Part shown: one piece after another, positions 8,177 through 16,681 of the stretch
How the letters are laid out: the number at the start of each line of letters is the position of its first letter
How positions within the stretch are numbered: the first letter of the stretch is position 1
Assembly (NCBI RefSeq): GCF_015548375.1
Contig: NZ_JADMWW010000001.1
Location: forward strand, 124,987 to 188,986
DNA from: Collinsella aerofaciens
Lineage (GTDB): Bacteria; Actinomycetota; Coriobacteriia; Coriobacteriales; Coriobacteriaceae
Direction: 5' to 3'
DNA length: 64,000 bases
Translations under genes and position numbers: made by a program
Notes under the pieces: model-generated
The model's input: the letters and a program-made list of their open reading frames with translations, nothing else
What the model was told of the DNA's origin: nothing
The model's database searches: none

Positions 8177-9371
8177 GGCAGGCGATAATCTCATCCGAAA
8201 GATCGAGGGCGGAATTGGTCACGGCGTCCATATCGTAGTAACGATACTCGGCCAGACGACCCACCGGGTGGAAGTTCGTCAGGTTCTGGACGCGCTCAAG
8301 ATAGCGCTCATAGAGCTCACGGTTCTCGGGCTCAAGAATGGCGTAGTACGGCGTCTCGCCCGAGTCGGGCGTATAGGCCTTGGAGTACTCCTTCATGATG
8401 GTGGTCTTGCCGGGCAGGACCTGACCGGTCATGTTCTTGAACTCGGTGATGCGCGTGTAGTCCTCGCTCGTGGTGTAGTTGACGGTGCCCACGGGCTGGA
8501 ACTGGTCCATATCGAGCGTCTCGAACTTCATATCGAGCGTGCGGTACGGCAACGCGCCCAAGTCGAGGTTGAACAGCTCATCGAGCGGACCTGTATAGAC
8601 AATCTCGCCGCCGTAGACCTTACCGTCGACCTTGACGGTGGTCTCGTCGATCTCAAAAAGATCGCGGGCGTCCACGTCGCAGAACACGTCAATCAGGTCG
8701 TGGTCGAGCATGTGCTCAAAGAGCGCCGTGTAGCCCTCCTGCGGCATGCCCTGGAAGGGAGCTTGCGGGAAGTAGCGGTCATCATCGCCCACAAAGACGG
8801 GAACGCGGCCGGTGATCGAGGGGTCGATCTGATCGGGCGTCTGGCCCCACTGCTTCATGGTGTAATGCAAAAAGACATTCTCGTAGACGTAATCGGCGAC
8901 CTCGGCAAGATCCGGGTCGTTCTTCTTACGCAGCTCCATAATGGGCACCTTGACATCCTTGCCAAAGGTCTCCACGAGCTTCTGATACAGCTCCTCGCCG
9001 CGCTCGTCACCAAAGGCGAGCTTGAGACTCGCATGGTTGAAGGGCACGGGCATAAGGGTACCGTTGATGTTGGCGAGCACCTTGTGCTGATAATCCGTCC
9101 ACTTGGTAAAGCGCGACAGGAAATTGTGCACGCGCTCGTTAAAAGTGTGATAGATATGCGGACCGTACTCGTGGATCAGGATTCCGGCCTCGTCAGTGCA
9201 GTCATAGGCATTGCCCGCAATGTGGCTACGGCGCTCCAAAACGGCAACACGATAGCCGATGGTCTCGGCAAGACGGCGGGCGCAAACGGCACCGGCATAT
9301 CCAGCACCGACGACAATCATGTCGTACGCGCCGGCGTTAAAGCCTTCAGGCAGGCCTGAGGTAATCTGCAT
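8169..9371 (-). CDS. glf: UDP-galactopyranose mutase
   Basis: FAD enzyme that interconverts UDP-galactopyranose and UDP-galactofuranose. The N-terminal Rossmann segment is MIVVGAGYAGAVCARRLAE, followed by the Glf signature residues EYGPHIYHTFN and later WTDYQHKVLA, YFPQAPFQGMPQ and FQPVGTVNY. Its 400 residues match the family. AAGGAG is well placed before ATG 9371. It forms an operon with the downstream glycosyltransferase. TATAAT-like -10 boxes lie on both strands near 9450-9475, so glf and pta have back-to-back promoters. Confidence 0.95.
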   Translation of the reverse strand: MQITSGLPEGFNAGAYDMIVVGAGYAGAVCARRLAETIGYRVAVLERRSHIAGNAYDCTDEAGILIHEYGPHIYHTFNERVHNFLSRFTKWTDYQHKVLANINGTLMPVPFNHASLKLAFGDERGEELYQKLVETFGKDVKVPIMELRKKNDPDLAEVADYVYENVFLHYTMKQWGQTPDQIDPSITGRVPVFVGDDDRYFPQAPFQGMPQEGYTALFEHMLDHDLIDVFCDVDARDLFEIDETTVKVDGKVYGGEIVYTGPLDELFNLDLGALPYRTLDMKFETLDMDQFQPVGTVNYTTSEDYTRITEFKNMTGQVLPGKTTIMKEYSKAYTPDSGETPYYAILEPENRELYERYLERVQNLTNFHPVGRLAEYRYYDMDAVTNSALDLSDEIIACHA

Positions 9372-9527
9372 CGATACTCCTTGTCAAAAGCCACGGGCTC
9401 GTTAGCTGGGCTTTTCTCGAACATTCTTCGAGACATATTTATCAGAGCGATTATAGCGCTAATGCGTCCTATAATGAGCTTGCCACACAAGGAAAGCTCA
9501 AGCACCGCGGCGTACATAATTGAAAGG

Positions 9528-9552
9528 TAAACCCGCTAGCAGCGGGTTTATT
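9528..9552 (+). promoter_or_regulatory. terminator-like hairpin in the pta leader
   Basis: TAAACCCGCT (9528-9537) and AGCGGGTTTA (9541-9550) form a 10-bp stem with an AGC loop, followed by TT, 50 bases before the pta start. A very similar AAACCC/GGGTTT hairpin occurs in the ackA leader at 13709-13743. Attenuation or 5'-end stabilisation are both possible. Confidence 0.5.
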
Positions 9553-9602
9553 CGTGAACAGCCGGGTGCCTGGAGCTTAGCGAAACGCTTGTAAGGAGTA
9601 AC

Positions 9603-10583
9603 ATGAGCGATTTCCTAAACCGTATGAAGTCTGCCGCCAAGGCCGACCTTAAGACGATCGTCCTGCCCGAGGGCGAGGATCCGCGCACTATCGTCGCGGC
9701 CACCAAAATCATCGAGGAGGGCCTGGCAAAGATCGTCATCCTGGGCAACCCCGACGAGATCAACGTTCCCGGCGCTACCGTCATCGACCCGCGCAATGCC
9801 GAGAAGCACGAGGAGTATGCGCAGAAGTTTGCTGAGCTCCGCGCCAAGAAGGGCGTTACCATCGAGCAGGCTCGCGCCCAGGTGATGGACGCCACCTACT
9901 TTGGCACCATGATGGTCAAGATGGGCGACGCCGACGGCCTGGTCTCCGGCGCCTGCCACTCCACCGCCGACACCCTGCGCCCTGCACTTCAGATCCTCAA
10001 GACCGCCCCGGGCACCAAGCTGGTCTCGGCCTTCTTCGTGATGTGCACCGACACCCCGCAGTTCGGCACCGACGGCACGCTGATCTTCGCCGACTGCGGC
10101 CTCAACATCAACCCGTCCTCCGACGAGCTCTCCGAGATCGCCATCGCCTCCGCTCACTCCTGGTCCACCTTCATGGGCAACGTTGAGCCGCACGTGGCCA
10201 TGCTCTCCTACTCCACCATGGGCTCCGCCGGCGGCGAGGTCGCCAAGAAGGTCCAAGAGGCCGTAAAGTTCTGCAAGGAGAAGGCTCCCGAGCTCGCCAT
10301 CGACGGCGACCTGCAGCTCGATGCCGCTATTGTCCCCACCGTCGCCCAGCTCAAGGCTCCCGGCTCCTCCGTTGCCGGCAAGGCCAACGTGCTCGTGTTC
10401 CCCGACCTCGAGGCCGGCAACATCGGCTACAAGCTGGTCCAGCGCTTCGCCGGTGCCGACGCCTACGGCCCCATCCTGCAGGGCATCGCCAAGCCGGTCA
10501 ACGACCTGTCGCGCGGCTGCTCTGCCGACGACATCGTGGGTGTCGTAGCCATCACCGCCGTCCAGGCTCAGATGGCTGAGTAG
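9603..10583 (+). CDS. pta: phosphate acetyltransferase
   Basis: Converts acetyl-CoA and phosphate to acetyl phosphate, the step before acetate kinase in substrate-level ATP formation. The 326-residue single-domain form has LKTIVLPEGEDPRT near the start, the SGACHSTADTLRPALQI motif, and SYSTMGSAGG in the active-site region, ending with the typical NDLSRGCSADDIVGVVAITAVQAQ. TAAGGAG precedes ATG 9603. It faces the two ackA genes. Its leader carries a hairpin and its 3' end a family B stem-loop element. Confidence 0.96.
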   Translation: MSDFLNRMKSAAKADLKTIVLPEGEDPRTIVAATKIIEEGLAKIVILGNPDEINVPGATVIDPRNAEKHEEYAQKFAELRAKKGVTIEQARAQVMDATYFGTMMVKMGDADGLVSGACHSTADTLRPALQILKTAPGTKLVSAFFVMCTDTPQFGTDGTLIFADCGLNINPSSDELSEIAIASAHSWSTFMGNVEPHVAMLSYSTMGSAGGEVAKKVQEAVKFCKEKAPELAIDGDLQLDAAIVPTVAQLKAPGSSVAGKANVLVFPDLEAGNIGYKLVQRFAGADAYGPILQGIAKPVNDLSRGCSADDIVGVVAITAVQAQMAE

Positions 10584-10600
10584 CGGACATATCCCCTCGG

Positions 10601-10724
10601 GACCCTACAGGGTAAAGCTCTGAAAACGTCCTCGGACATGCATGAAACCCCCGCTGCGCAACTTCGTGCGGCGGGGGTTTCATGCGTCCTGCGGAATATT
10701 TTCAGAGCTTTACCCTGTAGGGTC
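10601..10724 (+). repeat. family B 3'-end stem-loop element, copy 3
   Basis: Perfect 26-bp arms at 10601-10626 and 10699-10724 enclose a core with its own 15-bp hairpin (GCATGAAACCCCCGC and its complement). The core starts with GTCCTCGG and ends with TGCGGAAT, which matches the edges of copies 1 and 2, but its inner helix is different. It begins 17 bases after the pta stop codon and is oriented with pta. Confidence 0.7.
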
Positions 10725-10739
10725 TCTGCCACCACGTAG

Positions 10740-11075
10740 CAATCAGGGAATCCGGGGTGGACGGCGGCTTGGCTACGAGCTGGGGCTGAAAATCTGAATG
10801 GATGGGTGCCGTTGCTGGGAGCGCAGGCGTTGCTGATGATGATCGCTTTGGAGATTGAAAGGCCGGTGGGCTTCGGCGGTTGTTGTGCCGGAAACTACAT
10901 CCCAGTTTGGAGGCGGATTGTGGGATGTGGCTTCCGCTTGGGGCCTGTTTGGGAAACTTTGGGACGGAATTTTGCTTTATTGTGGGTCGCACTTTCCGCA
11001 ACATGCCTCAACTGGAAAGCGTGTCCCAGAATTTACGCTCGAAATGGGATGGAGTTTCCGTCGTCCACCTGCTAG
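10740..11075. repeat. noncoding segment with three degenerate repeats
   Basis: No gene is supported between the pta 3' element and the ackA terminator. Three related units lie at about 10902-10940, 10975-11000 and 11029-11064, each with (C)CCAG or GGAATTT, then TGGG(A/T), then a (C/T)TTCCG ending. The first and third contain CATCCCA/TGGGATG or TCCCA/TGGGA inverted repeats. The function is unknown; they look like decayed repeats. Confidence 0.4.
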
Positions 11076-11079
11076 CAAA

Positions 11080-11118
11080 AAGGCCTCCGGAGCTGTTGCT
11101 CTGGAGGCCTTTCGTTTA
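11080..11118 (-). terminator. terminator after the first ackA (possibly bidirectional)
   Basis: AAAGGCCTCC pairs with GGAGGCCTTTTT (minus strand reading), with inner AGAGC/GCTCC helices. It sits just after the leftward ackA stop codon. Confidence 0.8.
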
Positions 11119-11134
11119 CTTGCAAATGCGCGCG

Positions 11135-12313
11135 TTAGTTGTTCTTGGTCAGGCGCTCGACGTCGTGGGCGATCATGTATTCCTCGTCGGTGGGGATGAC
11201 CATAACCGTGACGGAAGAGCCGGCGGCGCTGATGACCTGTGGGCCGTTGCCCACGGCCTCGCGGTTCTTGTTGTTGTCGATGCGCACGCCCAGCCACTCG
11301 AAGCAGTCGCAGAAAGCCTTGCGGATCGACCAGTCGTTCTCGCCAATGCCGGCGGTAAAGGTAATGGTGTCCACGCCCGCCATGGAAGCGATCATGGAAC
11401 CGGCCTGCTGCATGGCCTTATAGGCGAACATATCGAAGGCGAGAAGGCAGCGCTCGTCGCCCTCGGAGGCGCGCGTGCGGATGTCGCGGGCGTCGTTGGA
11501 GATACCCGAAATGGCAAGCAGGCCGGACTGCTTGTTCATCATGTCGTCGACTTCCTGGTAGCTGTAGCCGCCCTCGCGCTGCAGGTAGCACACGGTAGCC
11601 GGGTCAATGGAACCGCAGCGGGTACCCATCATCAGACCGTCAAGCGGCGTGAGGCCCATCGTGGTGTCGCGGCACACGCCGTCCTCAATGGCGGCAAGCG
11701 AAGCACCGTTACCCAAATGGCACGAAAGCAGACGGTGGCAGCGCGAACCCAGGATCTCCTTGGCCATCATCCACTCATAGCGGTGGCTCGTGCCGTGGGC
11801 GCCGTACTTGCGCACGTGGTACTTGTCGCACACGTCCTTGGGCAGCGCGTAGGTATAGGCGACCTCGGGCATGGTCATGTGAAACGAGGTATCGAAGACG
11901 GCGACGTTGGGCAGCTCCGGATACTTCTCGCGGCAATACTCGATTGCTGCGGCCTCGCCGTAGTTGTGCAGCGGAGCAAGCGGTGCCACCTCGAGAATCT
12001 TGGCCATAACCTCGTCGTCGACAACTGCGGAATCATCGAAGTGCCAGCCGCCCTGAACGATGCGATGCCCAATGCCATCAATCGTAAAGTCGGTCTTCTC
12101 GAGCTCCTCGAGCACGCGAGCGATAGCAGAGCGATGATCGGGGAAAGGGACCTCCTCGGTTTGCTTGGCGCCACCGTTCTCGGAGTGACCAAAGATGCCC
12201 ATGTCCGATCCGATACGCTCGCAGTTGCCCTTGGCGAAAACCTTGCGGGTATCGGTATCCAAAAGCTGATATTTAAGGCTTGAGCTGCCGGCGTTGACAA
12301 CAAGTACGTTCAT
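11135..12313 (-). CDS. ackA: acetate kinase, paralog 1
   Basis: Makes acetate and ATP from acetyl phosphate and ADP. ASKHA-fold motifs are MNVLVVNAGSSSLKYQLLD at the start, GHRIVQGG, HLGNGASLAAIEDG, the TTMGLTPLDGLMMGTRCGSIDP phosphate/ATP loop, and FTAGIGEN near the end. The 392-residue length is normal. It is a tandem duplicate of the gene at 12477-13655 with the same length; the two differ throughout, including at FTAGIGEN versus FTAGIGEH, so the duplication is old rather than recent. The intergenic gap of about 160 bp holds a terminator for the upstream copy, so the two are probably regulated separately. Confidence 0.95.
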   Translation of the reverse strand: MNVLVVNAGSSSLKYQLLDTDTRKVFAKGNCERIGSDMGIFGHSENGGAKQTEEVPFPDHRSAIARVLEELEKTDFTIDGIGHRIVQGGWHFDDSAVVDDEVMAKILEVAPLAPLHNYGEAAAIEYCREKYPELPNVAVFDTSFHMTMPEVAYTYALPKDVCDKYHVRKYGAHGTSHRYEWMMAKEILGSRCHRLLSCHLGNGASLAAIEDGVCRDTTMGLTPLDGLMMGTRCGSIDPATVCYLQREGGYSYQEVDDMMNKQSGLLAISGISNDARDIRTRASEGDERCLLAFDMFAYKAMQQAGSMIASMAGVDTITFTAGIGENDWSIRKAFCDCFEWLGVRIDNNKNREAVGNGPQVISAAGSSVTVMVIPTDEEYMIAHDVERLTKNN

Positions 12314-12430
12314 GAGACTCCTTCGCAGTGCAATACGGTCGACGCAGGCCCCTTAAGGCGGCCGCATTTTAATAAGAAGTTATCATATCTTGATAAATAG
12401 ATATCAGCATATCGCCCAACGAGCGCAAAA

Positions 12431-12474
12431 GAGGGGCCGAACGGCGCTCGGTCGTCCAGCCCCTCCCCTCTTGC
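12431..12474 (-). terminator. terminator between the two ackA genes
   Basis: On the minus strand AAGAGGGG and CCCCTCTT form the outer stem around a GC-rich stem-loop, and TTGCGC follows. It lies directly after the stop codon of the second ackA. Confidence 0.7.
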
Positions 12475-12476
12475 AA

Positions 12477-13655
12477 TTACTTGCCGTTGACGATGCGCTC
12501 GACGTCGGAAGCGATCATGAACTCCTCGTCCGTAGGGATGACGAAAATCTTGACCTTGGAATCCTTGGCGGACAGGCACCAAGCGCCGTCGCCACGCAGG
12601 GCATTACGGGCGTGATCCATCTTGACGCCCATAAAGGCCAGACGATCGGCCACGCCAGCGCGAACGGCCGGAGCGTGCTCGCCGATGCCGGCGGTAAAGA
12701 CCAGGGTGTCCATGCCGCACATGGAGGTGGCCATCTCGGCGGCCTTAGCGGCAATCTTGTAGACGAACATATCGAAGGCGAGCTGAGCCTCGGGGTCACC
12801 AGCAGCGGCGAGCTCCTCAACGTTGCGGCAGTCGTTGGTCTTGCCACCGGTCACAGCCAAAAGGCCAGACTTCTTGTTCATCATCTCGTCGACCTCGTCG
12901 AAGGTGTAGCCACCCTCGCGCTGCAGGTAGCACACGGTAGCCGGGTCGATGGAGCCGCAGCGGGTGCCCATCATGACGCCGTCGAGCGGCGTCAAGCCCA
13001 TGGTGGTGTCCATGCACTTGCCGTCCTCGATGGCGCACAGGGAAGCGCCGGAGCCGATATGGCACACGACGACCTTGCGGGCCTCGCCGTTGGTCATCTC
13101 GGCGATCTTCTTGGAGATGTAGCGATAGCTGGTGCCGTGGGCGCCGTACTTACGGATGTGCAGCTTGTCGCAAACATCCTTGGGAAGGGCGTAGGTCTTG
13201 GCAACCTCGGGCATGTTGAAGTGGAAAGCGGTGTCGTAGACCGTGACGTTGGGCAGGTCGGGATACTGCTCCAGGCAGTACTCGATAACGTTGGCCTCGG
13301 GGTTGTTGTGCAGCGGCGCCAGCGGAGCGACCTCGCGGATCTTGGCGAGAACGTCCTCGTCGACGAGGGAGGAGTCGCCAAAGTACCAGCCGCCCTGAAC
13401 GATACGGTGACCAATGCCCTCGATCTTGACGCCGTTGGCCTCGAGGTCCTTCAGAACGACCTCGATGGCGACCTTGTGGTCGGGGAACTCGATGTTCTCG
13501 GTCACCTTCTTGGAACCGTTGGCAGCGTGGGTGAAGGTACCGCCGGTAAAGCAGACGCGCTCGCAGGAGCCCTTTGCGGACACCTTGTGGGACTTGGTAT
13601 CGATGACCTGATACTTAAGGGTCGAAGATCCTGCGTTGACGACCAGAACGTTCAT
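12477..13655 (-). CDS. ackA: acetate kinase, paralog 2
   Basis: A second full-length 392-residue acetate kinase with all ASKHA motifs: MNVLVVNAGSSTLKYQVID, GHRIVQGGWYFGD, HIGSGASLCAIEDGKCMDTTMGL (split by ordinary residues) and FTAGIGEH. It is the promoter-proximal copy, with a long leader containing an AAACCC/GGGTTT hairpin like that of pta, which suggests shared control of this copy with pta. Two acetate kinases might differ in substrate (acetate versus propionate or butyrate) or in expression; sequence alone does not decide. Confidence 0.95.
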   Translation of the reverse strand: MNVLVVNAGSSTLKYQVIDTKSHKVSAKGSCERVCFTGGTFTHAANGSKKVTENIEFPDHKVAIEVVLKDLEANGVKIEGIGHRIVQGGWYFGDSSLVDEDVLAKIREVAPLAPLHNNPEANVIEYCLEQYPDLPNVTVYDTAFHFNMPEVAKTYALPKDVCDKLHIRKYGAHGTSYRYISKKIAEMTNGEARKVVVCHIGSGASLCAIEDGKCMDTTMGLTPLDGVMMGTRCGSIDPATVCYLQREGGYTFDEVDEMMNKKSGLLAVTGGKTNDCRNVEELAAAGDPEAQLAFDMFVYKIAAKAAEMATSMCGMDTLVFTAGIGEHAPAVRAGVADRLAFMGVKMDHARNALRGDGAWCLSAKDSKVKIFVIPTDEEFMIASDVERIVNGK

Positions 13656-13708
13656 GTGTCTCCCTACTAACAGGCGGTGTGGCGCCGCCAGGTTACATAC
13701 GCTTCAAT

Positions 13709-13743
13709 AATAAACCCAAACGCCCTCGCGCTCGGGTTTATTG
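13709..13743 (-). promoter_or_regulatory. hairpin in the ackA (paralog 2) leader
   Basis: AATAAACCC and GGGTTTATT are complementary arms around an inner GC-rich loop, 54 bases before the start codon. It mirrors the pta leader hairpin at 9528-9552. Confidence 0.45.
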
Positions 13744-13775
13744 CGTTGATATATAAGTTATCGGTACCTAAATAC

Positions 13776-14936
13776 TCATGGCCTTTGACTTGTAAGACGA
13801 AATAGCGCGGGGATATACACCAGGGAAGAAATCCCGAGCGCAACAAGCAATACGACTCGAATGCCCGCAACGCTACTCAGCACAGAGTTGAGCAGATAGA
13901 AAAGAACAGCACCCACCGCCACCATCTGGCTTTGAACCGAAATCAGTGAACAGCGCATCGATGAATCGGCAGCATTTTGGAAAACTGAGTATTTGATTGG
14001 GGCAAACAACGAGTACGCAACCGTCTGCAGCACATAGAACACGGACAGCAAATTAGCCGGAGTAAGAGGAATCAAAAACAAAGCTGTCAATACTAAGCGA
14101 AAGATGCCGCAAATACGCGCAAAACGGCCCTTGTCGACACGAGCAATCACACTGGGCACAATAAACCCCATGGAGGCCGAGGCAAGGAGCTGGACCGCAA
14201 TGGTCACGCCCGAAGCGACGGCATTCATTCCGCGGCCTGCAAGTAACAGTGAGAAGAAGTCTTCCAGAGCGACGAAGGCAAATGCCTGAGAACAGTCCAT
14301 GATGAACGCTGACCGAAGAATGCCATTACCCGCAATAGCAGCACCGATCATCCTCGGGCTCATTCCATGCCCAGGTGTCACCGCAGCGCCCTCTCTTCTC
14401 GCCTCAGGAATACAGACAACGACAACCAATGTCAGCACCATTGTGATGATATCGACCGAAAGCCCAATGAGATACGTGCCAGCGGACGAAATGAAACCAC
14501 CCACACAAGCGGAGAGGGCATAAGAGGCATAGAAAACAAATCGCTCAACGACATTAAGTCTTACGAGCTGGTCCTGAGAGACGCTGTCAATGTAAATCGC
14601 TTCTATGGATCCGCTCAGACATGCAACGGCAAAACCTTTGAGAGCAAACGCACCGATTAAAAGCAGAGGAGATCGGACGAGAAGCAGGGCGGCGTAGTAC
14701 CCAAGCATTCCCACAATGCCAACGAGGCCGCTCACCTTTCGTCCAAACCTATCAGCAATATAGCCAGTGGGAACTTCGAGGATGAACTTGCTCACTTGAT
14801 ATGCAATCATCATGCTAGAAATCGCCACCATCGAGAATCCGACGAATTCAAGGTAAACCGTCAGAAAATACAAAATGGTGCTGAAGTTCGACAGAAAAAC
14901 GAACGTCATATAAAGAAAAACCGTACGGTTTTTCAT
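13776..14936 (-). CDS. MFS transporter
   Basis: A 386-residue major facilitator with about 12 hydrophobic segments. The motif-A-like GYIADRFGRKVSGLVG loop follows segment 2, and there is a central break after the first six helices (PEARREGAAVTPGHG). Substrate is not deducible; family resemblance is to drug/metabolite exporters. ATG 14936 (MKNRTVF) has GGAGGG upstream and is preferred over ATG 14960. Base composition is visibly lower in GC and codon use less biased than in the neighbours, which suggests horizontal acquisition together with the LysR gene immediately upstream. Confidence 0.85.
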   Translation of the reverse strand: MKNRTVFLYMTFVFLSNFSTILYFLTVYLEFVGFSMVAISSMMIAYQVSKFILEVPTGYIADRFGRKVSGLVGIVGMLGYYAALLLVRSPLLLIGAFALKGFAVACLSGSIEAIYIDSVSQDQLVRLNVVERFVFYASYALSACVGGFISSAGTYLIGLSVDIITMVLTLVVVVCIPEARREGAAVTPGHGMSPRMIGAAIAGNGILRSAFIMDCSQAFAFVALEDFFSLLLAGRGMNAVASGVTIAVQLLASASMGFIVPSVIARVDKGRFARICGIFRLVLTALFLIPLTPANLLSVFYVLQTVAYSLFAPIKYSVFQNAADSSMRCSLISVQSQMVAVGAVLFYLLNSVLSSVAGIRVVLLVALGISSLVYIPALFRLTSQRP

Positions 14937-15055
14937 GCTCCGCCCTCCAAGAGTCAGCAATCTAAATCGGAATCTTGGAAAAGCATGAGGGCAAAGCTGT
15001 CAGCTATGTGTTGCAAGGCGTCAATAATCACTTGACGTCTCGAAGCCAATTAATC

Positions 15056-15946
15056 TCACGAAGCAAGATGACGCAATAGGTGCAGAAAAACCGTCTGGTG
15101 TCGATCGGTCCAGGAGTTTTGCCGATAGCAGAAGTAGATGGGCAAGGCTACGTCATGCGAGGCTTCAATGGAGCACTCGCTCACTTCCGATCCATCTGAT
15201 GCGAGAGAAGAGCCAGAAAAACCCAATATCAATCCCCCGGCTTGAAGAAACTCAGCCTGCGCTCTGTTTCCGTATTCGACGTCGCGGAAGCGGAAATTAA
15301 CCAGCTGAGCTTCGGGGCATTGATTGATTGCATTGAGACAGGGCGACAAATTAATGGGAACAGCTAACCTGCCGCCCAGTAACTCACGAACGGTCATAGC
15401 GCCCACAGATTGATGACCCGCTGGGCACGAAAGAACCTTGAGCTCCTTTTCACCCAAGTATTTCGAAGAAAGGACACTGTTCCTTGGTTCCTCAAATGAG
15501 ATGGCCGCATCCGAAATGCCAAGCACAAGTGATTCAAAGCATGTAGCCGTTGGCTGATGCCACACATCAAGGTGAATCTGAGGGTGCGAGCTTTCAAACG
15601 AGTCGTACCAGTTTTCGGAAAAGAGACGCCCCCGCCCTTGAAGGCAGGGGGCGTAAAGACGGAAGTGGCCGTCGGGCGAGACGCCGTCGTCCCTCGATTG
15701 GGCGTACTTTTTAAGATCGTCGACTTGTGCCAGGATCACGCGTGCACGACGCGCAAATTCTCTGCCCGCCGGAGACAAAACAGCCTCCCCCGCCGATCGG
15801 TCGAGCAAAACAATCTGATACTCAGATTCCAACTTTTTGATTGCCGACGAAACGGCCTGCGGACTCACATGAACGGCGCGAGCTGCTTTGCGCACGCCGC
15901 CATAGTTCGCTACCGCTTGAAGGTATTCGAGTTGAGAAAGCTGCAT
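15056..15946 (-). CDS. LysR-family transcriptional regulator
   Basis: An N-terminal winged HTH (MQLSQLEYLQAVANYGGVRKAARAVHVSPQAVSSAIKKLE, shown here only as the family-typical stretch) is followed by a periplasmic-binding-like effector domain. It is 296 residues, normal for LysR. It lies 119 bp upstream of, and on the same strand as, the MFS gene, so it probably controls that exporter. Its lower GC matches the MFS gene and contrasts with the flanking genes. The effector is unknown. Confidence 0.9.
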   Translation of the reverse strand: MQLSQLEYLQAVANYGGVRKAARAVHVSPQAVSSAIKKLESEYQIVLLDRSAGEAVLSPAGREFARRARVILAQVDDLKKYAQSRDDGVSPDGHFRLYAPCLQGRGRLFSENWYDSFESSHPQIHLDVWHQPTATCFESLVLGISDAAISFEEPRNSVLSSKYLGEKELKVLSCPAGHQSVGAMTVRELLGGRLAVPINLSPCLNAINQCPEAQLVNFRFRDVEYGNRAQAEFLQAGGLILGFSGSSLASDGSEVSECSIEASHDVALPIYFCYRQNSWTDRHQTVFLHLLRHLAS

Positions 15947-15987
15947 AGATTACTCCAAAGGCAGCCAAGTCGACGGGCTACGTGTCC

Positions 15988-16323
15988 TCAGATGAGGTTC
16001 TCGCCCAGGTTCTTGCCGCCGAGGACATGCATGTGGAAGTGCATGACGGTCTGGCCGGCGTTGACACCCTTGTTGGAAATGACGCGGAAACCGTCCTCCA
16101 GACCCTTGGCCTTGGCGACCTCCTGGACGGCGTGGGCCATGGCACCCATGGTCTCGGCCGGCACGTTATCGGCGATATCGCTGTAGTGCTTTTTGGGGAT
16201 CACGAGCGTATGGACCGGCGCCTGGGGATTGAGGTCGTCGAAGGCGATGACCTGGTCGTCCTCATAGACAACGGTCGAGGGGATCTCGTGGTTGGCAATT
16301 TTGCAGAAGATGCAATCGCACAT
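15988..16323 (-). CDS. HIT-family nucleotide hydrolase/transferase
   Basis: A 111-residue HIT protein of the Hint/PKCI branch, likely cleaving nucleoside phosphoramidates. The HFHMHV motif places the three histidines at about residues 95, 97 and 99, the middle one being the nucleophile. CDCIFCKI near the N-terminus gives the CxxC pair often seen as a zinc site. AAAGGA precedes ATG 16323; the earlier in-frame ATG at 16341 is not needed. It is the last gene of an apparent xseA-xseB-HIT operon. Confidence 0.92.
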   Translation of the reverse strand: MCDCIFCKIANHEIPSTVVYEDDQVIAFDDLNPQAPVHTLVIPKKHYSDIADNVPAETMGAMAHAVQEVAKAKGLEDGFRVISNKGVNAGQTVMHFHMHVLGGKNLGENLI

Positions 16324-16372
16324 GGTTGGTTCCTTTCTCACAGACCAAGGTAATTATATTTGGTCGGGATGG

Positions 16373-16639
16373 TTAGAACGAGAGGTTGTCGTCGGTGTTG
16401 GCGGCTTCGCCGTCGGCGAGCACGTCGTTGCCGTCGACGTCCTTAAGAAGCACCGAGACCTTCTGCTCGGCATCGGACAGGCGGGTGCGCAGGCTCTTGA
16501 GGAGCTCGACGCCGCGGGTATAGCTCTCGAGCGACTCCTCGAGCTCCATATCGCCCGACTCCAAGCTGCGGATGATGAGCTCCAACTCCTGCGAAGCCTG
16601 CTTGTACGTAAGCTGCTCGACCGGGGTTTTCTCTGCCAT
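16373..16639 (-). CDS. xseB: exodeoxyribonuclease VII small subunit
   Basis: An 88-residue protein with the XseB core: LTYKQASQELELIIRSLESG, then DMELEESLESYTRGVELLK, then a helix ending in AEQKVSVLL. It assembles as several copies around XseA to make the single-strand-specific exonuclease VII. The acidic tail after residue 70 is variable in the family. It starts 42 bases after the xseA stop codon. Confidence 0.95.
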   Translation of the reverse strand: MAEKTPVEQLTYKQASQELELIIRSLESGDMELEESLESYTRGVELLKSLRTRLSDAEQKVSVLLKDVDGNDVLADGEAANTDDNLSF

Positions 16640-16681
16640 ATCTGTTTCCTTTCCTAAAGGTTTATCGCTATGAAACGCGGC

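Noticed and set aside
8088-9359. Long open frame antisense to glf
   Set aside because: A shadow frame caused by GC-biased codon use; composition is repetitive (L, V, H, G, D) and has no motif.
10880-13670. Two open frames of more than 400 codons antisense to the ackA genes
   Set aside because: Both are mirror frames of conserved acetate kinases with no start signal or domain.
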